Shown here in pieces: positions 1 to 7,731 of a stretch of 64,000 nt of DNA. The DNA is from Parabacteroides massiliensis. Lineage in GTDB: Bacteria > Bacteroidota > Bacteroidia > Bacteroidales > Tannerellaceae. Where the stretch lies: contig NZ_LT700189.1 in assembly GCF_900155425.1 (NCBI RefSeq), positions 551,787-615,786 on the forward strand, given 5' to 3'. Both the position numbers and the translations under genes were made by a program. Below the pieces are notes generated by a model that saw only the letters and a program-made list of their open reading frames with translations, searched no databases and was not told the origin of the DNA. The first letter of the stretch is position 1. Every line of letters starts with the position of its first letter.

Positions 1-1443
1 AACGAAGGTTCCATCTATATCCGGGCGACGCTTCCGCAGAGCATCTCGCTGGACGAGTCCGTGGAACTGGCAAACCGGATGAGGCGCACGTTGGCTTCTT
101 ATCCCGAAGTCCGCCAGGTCCTGTCGCAGACGGGACGGCCGAACGACGGGACGGATGCGACAGGTTTCTACAACATCGAGTTTCATGTGGACATCTATCC
201 GGAGAAGCAATGGGAGAGCAAGCTGACGAAAGCGGAACTGATCGAGAAGATGCAGGAACGGCTGGGTGTCTATCCGGGAGTGGATTTCAACTTCTCGCAA
301 CCGATCAGCGACAACGTGGAGGAGGCGGCAAGCGGTGTGAAAGGCTCTATCGCAGTGAAGGTGTTCGGCAAGGACCTGTACGAGTCGGAACAGAAGGCGG
401 TCGAGGTGTATAAGGTCCTGCAGACGGTCGAAGGGATCGAAGATCTGGGAGTGATCCGCAATATCGGACAGCCCGAACTGAGGATCGAGCTGAACGAATC
501 ACGCCTGGCGCGTTACGGCGTGGCGAAGGAGGACGTGCAGTCGATCATCGAGATGGCGATCGGAGGAAAGAGCGCCTCGCTGCTTTACGAGGACGAACGG
601 AAATTCAACATCATGGTACGCTATGAATCCTCTTTCCGCCGCGGCGAGGACGAGATCGGCAAGATTCTGGTCCCTGCACGCGACGGGGCGATGATACCGG
701 TCAAGGAACTGGCGGATATCCGTACGATTACGGGACCGCTGATTATCTACCGCGACAACCATGCCCGCTTCTGCGCCGTCAAGTTCTCCGTCCGCGGACG
801 GGATATGGGGACGGCTGTCGCCGAAGCGCAGCAGAAGGTGAAGAAGCAGGTCCGCCTGCCTGAAGGCTACACCCTGAAATGGACAGGAGATTTCGAGAAC
901 CAGCAACGGGCCACGAAGCGGTTGGCGCAGGTCGTGCCGGTCAGTATCGCGATTATCTTTATCATCCTTTTCGTCCTCTTCGGGAATGCCCGCGATGCAG
1001 GACTGGTCTTGCTGAATGTGCCGTATGCCGCGGTCGGAGGGATTTTGGCTTTGCTGCTTACCCGTTTCAACTTCTCGATATCGGCAGGTATCGGGTTTAT
1101 CGCCCTCTTCGGTATCTGCATACAGAACGGAGTGATCATGATATCGGACATCAAGAGCAACCTGAAGGCACGCAGCCCGTTGGAGCAGGCCGTCAAGCAG
1201 AGTGTCCGTTCGCGTGTCCGCTCCGTCCTGATGACGGCTTCGATGGCAGCCATCGGCCTGATGCCGGCGGCGCTCAGCCACGGCATCGGTTCGGAGAGCC
1301 AGCGGCCGTTGGCGATCGTCATCATCGGCGGACTGATCGGAGCGACCTTCTTCACGCTCTTCGTCTTCCCCCTGATGGTCGAAACCTTTTATCGCCGGAT
1401 GTTGTACGACAAGAATGGAAAATTGTTGCAACGCAAACTGTAA
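1..1443 (+). CDS. CusA/CzcA-type heavy-metal efflux RND transporter, 3' part (5' end outside window)
   Basis: The reading frame is open from base 1, so about half of a roughly 1000-residue RND pump is present (480 codons). RND pumps of this type sit in the inner membrane and export cations by proton antiport through a tripartite complex. Visible here are the second porter/docking region (residues 1-300 of the fragment, with NDGTDATGFYNIEF, a motif of the CusA/CzcA branch) and the C-terminal membrane block, with hydrophobic helices around SIAIIFIILFVLFG, AGLVLLNVPYAAVGGILALL, IGFIALFGICIQNGVI and PLAIVIIGGLIGATFFTLFVF. The protein ends 64 bp before a two-component system, a common arrangement for metal-responsive pumps. 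The family call is firm; the metal (Cu/Ag or Co/Zn/Cd) cannot be told from this half. Confidence 0.88.
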   Translation, partial: NEGSIYIRATLPQSISLDESVELANRMRRTLASYPEVRQVLSQTGRPNDGTDATGFYNIEFHVDIYPEKQWESKLTKAELIEKMQERLGVYPGVDFNFSQPISDNVEEAASGVKGSIAVKVFGKDLYESEQKAVEVYKVLQTVEGIEDLGVIRNIGQPELRIELNESRLARYGVAKEDVQSIIEMAIGGKSASLLYEDERKFNIMVRYESSFRRGEDEIGKILVPARDGAMIPVKELADIRTITGPLIIYRDNHARFCAVKFSVRGRDMGTAVAEAQQKVKKQVRLPEGYTLKWTGDFENQQRATKRLAQVVPVSIAIIFIILFVLFGNARDAGLVLLNVPYAAVGGILALLLTRFNFSISAGIGFIALFGICIQNGVIMISDIKSNLKARSPLEQAVKQSVRSRVRSVLMTASMAAIGLMPAALSHGIGSESQRPLAIVIIGGLIGATFFTLFVFPLMVETFYRRMLYDKNGKLLQRKL

Positions 1444-1448
1444 AGAGA

Positions 1449-1480
1449 TTGGGGATGTAAAAGGATATGTCCTATATTTG
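1449..1480 (+). promoter_or_regulatory. Bacteroidetes-type promoter for the response regulator/kinase operon
   Basis: TTG at 1449-1451 and TATATTTG at 1473-1480 are separated by 21 bp, matching the Bacteroidetes -33/-7 consensus. The start codon at 1508 lies 28 bp downstream. It suggests the two-component pair has its own promoter and is not only read through from the pump gene. Confidence 0.6.
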
Positions 1481-1507
1481 TAGTCCGATACGCACAACAA
1501 ACATACG

Positions 1508-2185
1508 ATGGCAAAGATATTATTAGTAGAAGATGAAATAAACATCGCCTCCTTCATCGAACGAGGCTTGCAGGAGTTCGGCCATGAAGTCCGCGTGGCC
1601 AATGACGGGCAAGCCGGCTGGGAGCTGGTCCGCCAGGAGGATTTCCAACTGTTGATACTCGACATCATCATGCCGAAGATGAACGGCCTGCAACTCTGTA
1701 AGCAATATCGGCAGGCGTATGGCTACCAGTCGCCCGTCATCATGCTGACCGCCTTGGGGACGACGGACGACATCGTGAACGGGCTGGATGCCGGAGCCGA
1801 CGACTACCTGGTGAAACCTTTCAGTTTCCAGGAATTGGAAGCCCGCATCAAAGCCCTTTTGCGGCGTACGGGAGCGGAACCGGCCATGCCGCTTCTGAGT
1901 TGTGGCGACCTGACGCTCGATCCGTCCGGCCACCGGGCGATCCGTGGCAAGATGGTCATCGACCTGACCGTGAAGGAATACCGCCTGCTCGAATATCTGA
2001 TTCGGAACCAGGGAACGGCGTTGAGCCGTCTGGAGTTGCTGAAAAACGTCTGGGACAAGAATTTCGATACGAACACGAATGTGGTGGATGTCTATGTCAA
2101 TTACCTGCGTAGTAAGATCGACAAGGATTTCGACCGTAAGCTGATCCGCACCGTAGTGGGAGTGGGCTATATGATGGAAGCATGA
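1508..2185 (+). CDS. OmpR/PhoB-family response regulator
   Basis: 225 residues, the usual length. The receiver domain (1-120) shows the acidic pair at E8-D9-E10, the phosphoacceptor D52 in LDIIMPKMNG, T81 and K103 in LVKPF. A winged-helix DNA-binding domain follows (about 130-225, with VKEYRLLEYLIRN and NVVDVYVNYLRSKID). It overlaps the kinase gene by 4 bp (ATGA at 2182), indicating translational coupling. Being directly downstream of a heavy-metal pump, it resembles CusR/CzcR-type regulators; that regulatory target is inferred from position only. Confidence 0.92.
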   Translation: MAKILLVEDEINIASFIERGLQEFGHEVRVANDGQAGWELVRQEDFQLLILDIIMPKMNGLQLCKQYRQAYGYQSPVIMLTALGTTDDIVNGLDAGADDYLVKPFSFQELEARIKALLRRTGAEPAMPLLSCGDLTLDPSGHRAIRGKMVIDLTVKEYRLLEYLIRNQGTALSRLELLKNVWDKNFDTNTNVVDVYVNYLRSKIDKDFDRKLIRTVVGVGYMMEA

Positions 2186-3360
2186 AGACGGGAGACAAGA
2201 TAGCGCTTTTCTATACGGCTATCACGATCGGCATTATTTCGATGGTGACAGTCGTTTTCTATTTTGTGGCGACCGACTATATCAACCGCCTCTACTATTC
2301 CTATCTGACGGAAAAAGCATACGCGACGGCACAGAAGCACTGGGAAAAGGATGAGCTGAACGAAGAGGATTACGCCCGTATCCAGCAGCATTATGAGGAG
2401 ACGTTGCCTGTCGCAGCGGAAATATTGCTGAATGCCGACAGCATCGCGGAGACGCGTGCAACCTTGTCCCGCTACCTGACCGACGAGAAGATCACTTCCT
2501 TGTATGCCGGCAATGTAGTCCGTTTCCAGGAAGGGAAAGAATTGGGAGCGGCTGTCTACTATCCGGACAACGAGGGTAATTTCATCGTGCTGGTGGTGTC
2601 GAGCAACCAGTACGGCGGAGATATCCAGCAACGGATCGGCTGGCTGCTGTTGGGGATGCTGGTGGTCAGTTCCGTCCTGGTCTATTTCGTCGGCCGTTTG
2701 TATGCGACGCGCATGGTCGACCGCATTGATGCGGCTTACCGGAGTGAGAAGTCTTTTATCAGCAATGCGTCCCATGAACTGAACAACCCGCTTACGGCCA
2801 TCCAGGGAGAATGCGAGATCAGCTTGTTGAAGGAACGTACGCCGGCGGAATACCAGGCTGCTTTGGGGCGTATCGCCTCCGAGACGAAACGCATCATCCT
2901 GCTGATGAAGAACCTGCTCTTTCTCTCTCATGGAGATAAGGAGATTCTGAAGAATGCACGTGAGACGGTTTTGCTGGCCGACTTCCTGATGCAGTTCGTC
3001 GGCAACCGCGTTCGTTTTACGACCGACCACTTCGCTTTTGCCATCGAAGCGAATCCGTATCTGCTGAAGATCGCTATCGGCAACATCCTGAACAACGCTT
3101 GCAAATATTCGGGAGAGGCACCCGTCGAAATGCGGCTGAGAGGCGCTGTCCTGACCATAACGGACACGGGAATCGGCATCCCGGAGGAAGAAATCGCCCG
3201 CGTATACCAACCCTTCTACCGTGCTTCCAACACGCGCGAGTTTGCCGGACATGGCATCGGGCTCAGTCTTTCCATGCGTATCCTGAGAAGCTACGGGGCC
3301 CGAATCACAATTACGTCCGAAGTCGGAAAAGGCACAACGGTAGAGATCGAATTTCCGTAA
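2182..3360 (+). CDS. Membrane sensor histidine kinase
   Basis: 392 residues. A first membrane helix (about 8-30) and a second (about 152-171) enclose a periplasmic sensor of about 120 residues. The phosphorylated histidine is H198 in SHELNNPLTAIQGE; the N box has N305 in GNILNNACKYS; the G1 box is DTGIGI (328-333) and the G2 box GHGIGLSLS (357-365). No clear HAMP domain separates the second helix from the H box: only about 25 residues lie between them. It pairs with the upstream response regulator through a 4-bp overlap. The signal is unknown; metal sensing is inferred from the adjoining pump gene. Confidence 0.9.
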   Translation: MKTGDKIALFYTAITIGIISMVTVVFYFVATDYINRLYYSYLTEKAYATAQKHWEKDELNEEDYARIQQHYEETLPVAAEILLNADSIAETRATLSRYLTDEKITSLYAGNVVRFQEGKELGAAVYYPDNEGNFIVLVVSSNQYGGDIQQRIGWLLLGMLVVSSVLVYFVGRLYATRMVDRIDAAYRSEKSFISNASHELNNPLTAIQGECEISLLKERTPAEYQAALGRIASETKRIILLMKNLLFLSHGDKEILKNARETVLLADFLMQFVGNRVRFTTDHFAFAIEANPYLLKIAIGNILNNACKYSGEAPVEMRLRGAVLTITDTGIGIPEEEIARVYQPFYRASNTREFAGHGIGLSLSMRILRSYGARITITSEVGKGTTVEIEFP

Positions 3361-3377
3361 GTTTTAGGCTGTTATGC

Positions 3378-3407
3378 TTGGATGGATGGAAAGAATGGTT
3401 ATCTTTG
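3378..3407 (+). promoter_or_regulatory. Bacteroidetes-type promoter for two small membrane proteins
   Basis: TTG at 3378-3380 and TATCTTTG at 3400-3407 are spaced by 19 bp. The next start codon is at 3436. Confidence 0.55.
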
Positions 3408-3435
3408 TGATATTGTTTGACTAAAAGTATTAGCT

Positions 3436-3627
3436 ATGAATATAAAAGAAAAAACAGGAAATTTCTTGCTGGACATTGCAAAATTGATCTTTGCCGGTAT
3501 TATTATCGGAGGCATAATGACCGAAGAAATCAATAGATGGGTGTTGTATTTATTGGGGCTTTTTGCATTTGTATTAATTATTGTGATAGGTTTTGTATTA
3601 TGTAGTCAAGTAAAAAAGGAGGATTGA
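3436..3627 (+). CDS. Small two-helix membrane protein (DUF6722-like)
   Basis: 63 residues with two hydrophobic stretches, about 10-27 (LLDIAKLIFAGIIIGGIM) and 32-53 (WVLYLLGLFAFVLIIVIGFV), and a charged C-terminus (KKED). It resembles small Bacteroidales inner-membrane proteins grouped as DUF6722; this is recollection and not a checked match. The gene is AT-rich compared with its neighbours. Its last codons contain an AGGAGG motif that serves as a ribosome-binding site for the next small gene. Function unknown. Confidence 0.7.
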   Translation: MNIKEKTGNFLLDIAKLIFAGIIIGGIMTEEINRWVLYLLGLFAFVLIIVIGFVLCSQVKKED

Positions 3628-3630
3628 ACA

Positions 3631-3759
3631 ATGGCTTTTATTATATCTTTTTGTGCAATGTCGATAGCGGCAATATTGATACCGCTCTATTTCGTTCATC
3701 GGGATAATAAGCGTAATGCAGCCGCAAATAAGGAAGGACAGTCTTCAAAGAAAGGTTGA
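3631..3759 (+). CDS. 42-residue single-pass membrane peptide
   Basis: The start codon at 3631 is 3 bp after the previous stop. It encodes one membrane helix (about 2-22, FIISFCAMSIAAILIPLYFV) followed by a basic, polar tail ending in SSKKG. The perfect AGGAGG (3618-3623) eight bases before the ATG is unusual in Bacteroidetes, where such sites are rare, and is the main evidence that this short frame is translated. It probably forms a pair with the 63-residue gene before it. No family was recognised. Confidence 0.55.
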   Translation: MAFIISFCAMSIAAILIPLYFVHRDNKRNAAANKEGQSSKKG

Positions 3760-3873
3760 AGATAAACTTCATTATAAGAACTATATATGGGGCCGGTCGA
3801 GTACTTCTTAGCCGGATCTTTCCTTTCAACATTTAGGCCGTTTCGATTGTTAGATATATAAAAACAAATAACC

Positions 3874-4872
3874 ATGGCATACAAAATTGCATTCTTTGGA
3901 GCTAAACCGTACGATATAGCTTCATTCGACAAAGTAAATGAAAAGTACAATTACGACATTCGTTACTACAAAGGACACCTGAATCCGAATAATCTGGTCT
4001 TGACGCAAGATGCGGATGCGGTCTGTATCTTTGTCAACGACACCGCCGATGCCGCCGTGATCGATACGATGGTGAACAACGGCGTCAAACTGCTGGCCCT
4101 CCGCTGTGCCGGTTTCAATAATGTGGACCTGAAAGCGGCCAAAGGAAAGTTGCCGGTTGTCCGCGTACCGGCCTATTCGCCTTATGCCGTAGCCGAATAT
4201 TCGCTTGCCCTGATGCTGTCGCTCAACCGGAAGATACACCGTGCCTACTGGCGTACGCGAGACGGAAACTTCTCGCTGAACGGCCTGATGGGATTCGATA
4301 TGCACGGCAAGACGATCGGTATTATCGGCACGGGAAAGATAGCCAAGATCCTGATCCGTATGCTGAAAGGGTTCGGGATGCGTATTCTGGCCTATGACCT
4401 TTATCCCGACATGAAGTTCGCCGAAGAGGAAAGTTTTTCTTATGTCTCGTTGGACGAGCTGTATCGCGAGTCGGACATCATCTCCCTGCACTGCCCGCTG
4501 ACCGACCAGACAAAATACATGATCGACAAAAACTCCATCGACAAGATGAAGGAAGGCGTGATGATCATCAATACAGGCCGCGGCCAACTGATCAACACCA
4601 ACGACCTGATCGAAGGCCTGAAGGAAAAGAAGATCATGGCTGCCGGCCTGGACGTGTATGAGGAGGAGGGCGAATACTTCTATGAAGACAAATCGGACAA
4701 AATCATCGACGATGATGTGTTGGCCCGTCTGCTTTCTTTTAATAATGTGATAGTTACTTCACATCAAGCTTTTTTTACGAAGGAGGCTCTGCATAACATC
4801 GCCGAGACAACCCTTCGGAATATCGACGACTTCCGCCATCACCGTCCGTTGGTGAACGAAGTTATTCTGTAA
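3874..4872 (+). CDS. ldhA: Fermentative D-lactate dehydrogenase (2-hydroxyacid dehydrogenase family)
   Basis: 332 residues, normal for the family. It would reduce pyruvate to D-lactate with NADH in the cytoplasm. The nucleotide-binding GxGxxA/G motif is IGTGKIA (151-157) followed by the acidic residue in LAYDLYPD. The catalytic triad is visible as R236 (NTGRG), E264 in DVYEEE and H297 in SHQAFF. The catalytic-domain residues 50-100 (LLALRCAGFNNVDL) fit D-LDH better than phosphoglycerate dehydrogenase. It is monocistronic: a 114-bp gap precedes it and the next gene has its own promoter-like TATTTTTG at 4903-4910. Confidence 0.9.
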   Translation: MAYKIAFFGAKPYDIASFDKVNEKYNYDIRYYKGHLNPNNLVLTQDADAVCIFVNDTADAAVIDTMVNNGVKLLALRCAGFNNVDLKAAKGKLPVVRVPAYSPYAVAEYSLALMLSLNRKIHRAYWRTRDGNFSLNGLMGFDMHGKTIGIIGTGKIAKILIRMLKGFGMRILAYDLYPDMKFAEEESFSYVSLDELYRESDIISLHCPLTDQTKYMIDKNSIDKMKEGVMIINTGRGQLINTNDLIEGLKEKKIMAAGLDVYEEEGEYFYEDKSDKIIDDDVLARLLSFNNVIVTSHQAFFTKEALHNIAETTLRNIDDFRHHRPLVNEVIL

Positions 4873-4966
4873 AAAGACTATGTTTATATCGCTGATTTGT
4901 TATATTTTTGTAGCCATTGTCCGGTGTGAGCCAGGCAATGGCTATTATTTTTAGATATAAACAGAT

Positions 4967-5833
4967 ATGGAAATAGACAGTCGTACAGGTCTGGTGCTTG
5001 AAGGAGGAGGGATGCGTGCCATCTTCACCGTCGGAGTGCTGGACTGCTTTATGGATCATGAGATTTGGTTTCCCTATACGATCGGCGTGTCCGCCGGAGC
5101 GAGCAACGGCATTTCGTATGCCTCCCGGCAGCGCGGGCGTTCCCGGTTCAGCAATATCGACCTGCTGGAAAAATATGATTATATCGGTCTCAGGCATTTC
5201 CTGCGGGGACGGGGATATATCGACATGAAATACCTTTTTTATATTTATCCGGAGAAGTATTATCCGCTCGACTACGAGACTTACTTCAAGTCGCCGAACC
5301 GCTTCGTCATGGTCACCAGCAATTGCCTGACGGGCGAGGCCGAATATTTCGAGGAGAAACAGGATGCGGACCGCCTGGTCGATATCTGCTGTGCCTCCTG
5401 CACGCTTCCGGTGCTTTGTCCGGTGACGTATGTCGACGGTATTCCGATGGTCGACGGCGGTGTCTGCGATGCCATCCCGATCCAGCATGCCATCGACGAC
5501 GGTTTCCGCAAGAACGTGATCATCCTGACACGCAACAAAGGCTACCGGAAGGAAGAAAAAGACTTCTGGCTGCCCGGCTTCATCTACCGCCGGTATCCCG
5601 CCATCCGGAAGCAGTTGAAGCTGCGCTACCGCAAGTATAACGAAGTGCTGGACTATATCGACGAGTTGGAAGCGAAAGGAGACGCGATCGTCATCCGCCC
5701 GCAAAAGAAAATGGAAGTCGGCCGCACCACCAACGACCGCAAGAAACTCTCCGCCCTGTATGACGAAGGCTATGCCATCGGCCAATCCATCGTCGAAAAC
5801 AACCGCTTCGATTTCGAAACACCGGTGATTTGA
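4967..5833 (+). CDS. Patatin-like phospholipase (bacterial YjjU/RssA type)
   Basis: 288 residues. It has the three patatin signatures: the oxyanion glycine loop EGGGMRA (12-18), the nucleophile S42 in GVSAGAS, and the catalytic D163 in MVDGG. Enzymes of this family hydrolyse acyl esters of phospholipids with a Ser-Asp dyad; no signal peptide is seen, so it is probably cytoplasmic or membrane-associated. Oddity: the last residues (FETPVI) and stop codon are encoded by the first unit of a palindromic repeat array (5816-5875), so the C-terminus has been shaped by a repeat. Confidence 0.87.
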   Translation: MEIDSRTGLVLEGGGMRAIFTVGVLDCFMDHEIWFPYTIGVSAGASNGISYASRQRGRSRFSNIDLLEKYDYIGLRHFLRGRGYIDMKYLFYIYPEKYYPLDYETYFKSPNRFVMVTSNCLTGEAEYFEEKQDADRLVDICCASCTLPVLCPVTYVDGIPMVDGGVCDAIPIQHAIDDGFRKNVIILTRNKGYRKEEKDFWLPGFIYRRYPAIRKQLKLRYRKYNEVLDYIDELEAKGDAIVIRPQKKMEVGRTTNDRKKLSALYDEGYAIGQSIVENNRFDFETPVI

Positions 5834-5875
5834 AATCGAAACACCGGTGATTTGGATCCAAAACATATATGTTTC
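5816..5875. repeat. Triple 16-bp palindrome array, 22-bp pitch (copy 1 of 3)
   Basis: Three palindrome-like units, GAAACACCGGTGATTT at 5816-5831 and again at 5838-5853, and AAAACATATATGTTTC at 5860-5875, start exactly 22 bp apart and are separated by 6 bp. The same architecture recurs at 22772 and 37883. The first unit overlaps the patatin stop codon. All units fit RAAACAYMKRTGNTTY, each core CAYMKRTG being close to self-complementary. Confidence 0.85.
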
Positions 5876-5905
5876 GCATTTGCCATCTACATGTGCCGCT
5901 TTATA

Positions 5906-5937
5906 TTTGTCAATCAGAATAATAATGCGTATCTTTG
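5906..5937 (+). promoter_or_regulatory. Bacteroidetes-type promoter for the toxin-antitoxin operon
   Basis: TTTG at 5906-5909 and TATCTTTG at 5930-5937 are spaced by 20 bp, a near-ideal match. The antitoxin start at 5961 is 23 bp downstream. Confidence 0.65.
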
Positions 5938-5960
5938 TAGAAAGCTCAAAAGATAAGGAT

Positions 5961-6227
5961 ATGGATACAACAATCAAATTTCCATCGAATCTTCCAAGTG
6001 ATTTTGTCCGTTTATTGCTGTCAATGAGCGATAGGATGAAATTATATGTGATCAAATTGTTGACGGATAGTATGTTGAAATCAGAAAAGGATGCAACCGA
6101 TGATAAAAATTATACAGAACGGATGTTGAAGAAACACGCCGGATCATGGAATGGCGAAGAATCTACGGATGATTTGATGAATAAGATTCGTGAGAATTCC
6201 TCGACTCGTGAACCTTTGATATTCTGA
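5961..6227 (+). CDS. Antitoxin of a VapBC-like toxin-antitoxin pair
   Basis: 88 residues when started at the ATG at 5961, which lies just after the promoter; longer upstream starts would fall inside the promoter and are rejected. The N-terminal half (IKFPSNLPSDFVRLLLSM) is helix-rich, and the C-terminal part (AGSWNGEESTDDLMNKIREN) matches the tail of many Bacteroidetes VapB-like proteins that inserts into the PIN toxin. It is followed 2 bp later by a PIN-domain gene. The antitoxin role is inferred from this pairing. Confidence 0.72.
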   Translation: MDTTIKFPSNLPSDFVRLLLSMSDRMKLYVIKLLTDSMLKSEKDATDDKNYTERMLKKHAGSWNGEESTDDLMNKIRENSSTREPLIF

Positions 6228-6229
6228 TT

Positions 6230-6634
6230 ATGGCTCAGCAATACATCCTTGATAGTAATATTTGTATACATCTGTTGCGTAATCGTAAAGAAGTTGTACG
6301 TGCAATAGCTGAAGTCGGATGGCGCAACTGCCATATTACGGAGTTGACTGTTGTAGAGTTGTATTATGGAGCTGAGTGCAGCCAAAACCCACGGAAGAAT
6401 AGGGCGGAAGTATTCTCATTTTTAGATGATATCGATATCCTGCCGTTTAGTGTCTGTATTAATGAATTTTGCCGACAGAAATTCCGGTTGCGTAAATCGG
6501 GCGCGTTAATTGAAGATACAGATTTGTATATTGGCGCTTCTGCTGTAGCGATGGGGTATACGTTAGTTACAGAAAATATCAAACATTTATCCCGCCTGGA
6601 AAACATAAACCTGCTGAATTGGGTGAATCGATAA
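6230..6634 (+). CDS. PIN-domain toxin (VapC-like ribonuclease)
   Basis: 134 residues, normal for VapC. Metal-binding acidic residues of the PIN fold are visible: D8 in YILDSNI, E43 in TVVELYYG, and D96/D98 in IEDTDLYIGASA. At the fourth site TENIKHL has E115-N116 where many VapC proteins have T-x-N-x-D/R/H-F, still within family variation. VapC toxins cleave specific RNAs, often tRNA, and are held inactive by the cognate antitoxin, here the gene 2 bp upstream. The pair has lower GC than the flanking genes, consistent with transfer. Confidence 0.83.
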   Translation: MAQQYILDSNICIHLLRNRKEVVRAIAEVGWRNCHITELTVVELYYGAECSQNPRKNRAEVFSFLDDIDILPFSVCINEFCRQKFRLRKSGALIEDTDLYIGASAVAMGYTLVTENIKHLSRLENINLLNWVNR

Positions 6635-6713
6635 CGATTCTAATAAATGGAGCCGTTAAAATTCGGATTATTCGAGGAAAAGCCTTACATTTGTATATTA
6701 ACACACTAAAAAG

Positions 6714-7541
6714 ATGCGAGTGATGATGAATAATTATGCAAACTACCTGTATATAGCCATTCGCGCTGCTATCGAAGCAGGCAAGGCTATCATGGATATT
6801 TATACCGATCCGGAATCCGATTTCGGCATCGAACGTAAAGCCGATAATTCCCCTTTGACAAAAGCCGACAAGAAAGCCCATGCGATTATCTCGATGGCCC
6901 TGTCCGTGACGCCTTTCCCGGTGTTGAGCGAGGAAGGGAAGGAAATCCCTTTTGCCGAACGCTCCGGTTGGGATATGCTCTGGATCGTGGACCCGCTGGA
7001 CGGGACGAAGGAGTTTATCAAGAAAAACGGCGAATTCACGGTTAATATCGCCCTTGTGAAGGAGGGGGTTCCGGTATTGGGCGTGATCTACGTGCCGGTA
7101 CGGAAAGAGTTGTATTTCGCAGCAGACTCGGTCGGAGCATTCAAGCTGGCGGAGATAGACAACGGATACCAGCCTTCGATGGACGAGATAAAAGCAAAAG
7201 CCGTACGCCTGCCCATGTCGATGGGACACCAGGGAGTCGTGGTGGTCGCTTCGCGTTCGCACCAGACGGAAGAAACGACAGCCTTTATCGAGAATCTGCG
7301 TAAGCAGGGACAGCCGGTTACACTGATCAGCAGCGGCAGCAGCTTGAAAATCTGCCTGGTTGCGGAAGGAACGGCCGATGTGTATCCCCGTTTCGCACCG
7401 ACGATGGAGTGGGATACCGCCGCCGGACATGCGATCGCGCGGGCTGCCGGATGCGATGTCTATCATATCGATGGCAAAACACCTTTAAAGTATAATAAGG
7501 AAGACCTCCATAACCCTTGGTTCATTGTCAAGCCACTCTGA
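6714..7541 (+). CDS. cysQ: 3'(2'),5'-bisphosphate nucleotidase CysQ
   Basis: 275 residues (or 272 from the in-frame ATG at 6723). Inositol-monophosphatase fold: SEEGK in the first metal-binding segment, WIVDPLDGTKEF (the DPxDGT signature) and EWDTAAGHAI near the C-terminus. It hydrolyses the 3'-phosphate of PAP, the by-product of PAPS-dependent sulfotransfer or PAPS reduction. It begins the cluster with sulfate permease, cysC, cysD, cysN and a sulfotransferase, which fits a role in clearing PAP. A TACATTTG promoter element is at 6686-6693. Confidence 0.92.
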   Translation: MRVMMNNYANYLYIAIRAAIEAGKAIMDIYTDPESDFGIERKADNSPLTKADKKAHAIISMALSVTPFPVLSEEGKEIPFAERSGWDMLWIVDPLDGTKEFIKKNGEFTVNIALVKEGVPVLGVIYVPVRKELYFAADSVGAFKLAEIDNGYQPSMDEIKAKAVRLPMSMGHQGVVVVASRSHQTEETTAFIENLRKQGQPVTLISSGSSLKICLVAEGTADVYPRFAPTMEWDTAAGHAIARAAGCDVYHIDGKTPLKYNKEDLHNPWFIVKPL

Positions 7542-7660
7542 CGGACGGTTTGTTCCGTTTGCTGAAACTTTTGGTTTGTAAGCAAGATAATCCCTAAAAT
7601 AGGTTATCGTAATGAGAATAGATTTAATATTCTTATTACATTTGCAAACGTAACGGAATA

Positions 7661-7727
7661 ATTGACAATTGACAATGGACAATTAATAGTCTCTGTTCTT
7701 AATTGTCAATTGTCAATTGTTAATTGA
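7661..7727. repeat. TTGACAATTG-type intergenic repeat forming a long hairpin
   Basis: Alternating TTGACAATTGACAATG units on the left and AATTGTCAATTGTCAATT units on the right form an inverted repeat of about 27 bp per arm with few mismatches, between cysQ and the permease gene. The same unit recurs at about 9292, 13182, 13374, 13553, 14717, 14812 and 18361 in this window. A TACATTTG element at 7637-7644 lies just before it. Confidence 0.8.
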
Positions 7728-7731
7728 AAGG

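Noticed and set aside
499-1671. Long antisense frame opposite the RND pump and response regulator (also similar ones at 2167-3252, 8167-9177, 23089-24246 and 4862-6055)
   Set aside because: They lie opposite well-supported genes, have low-complexity composition rich in Arg, His, Asp and Gln, and no family motifs; they arise from codon bias of the true gene.
5816-5875. Possible CRISPR or simple tandem repeat
   Set aside because: Spacers are only 6 bp and each unit is its own palindrome; this is a different type of array.
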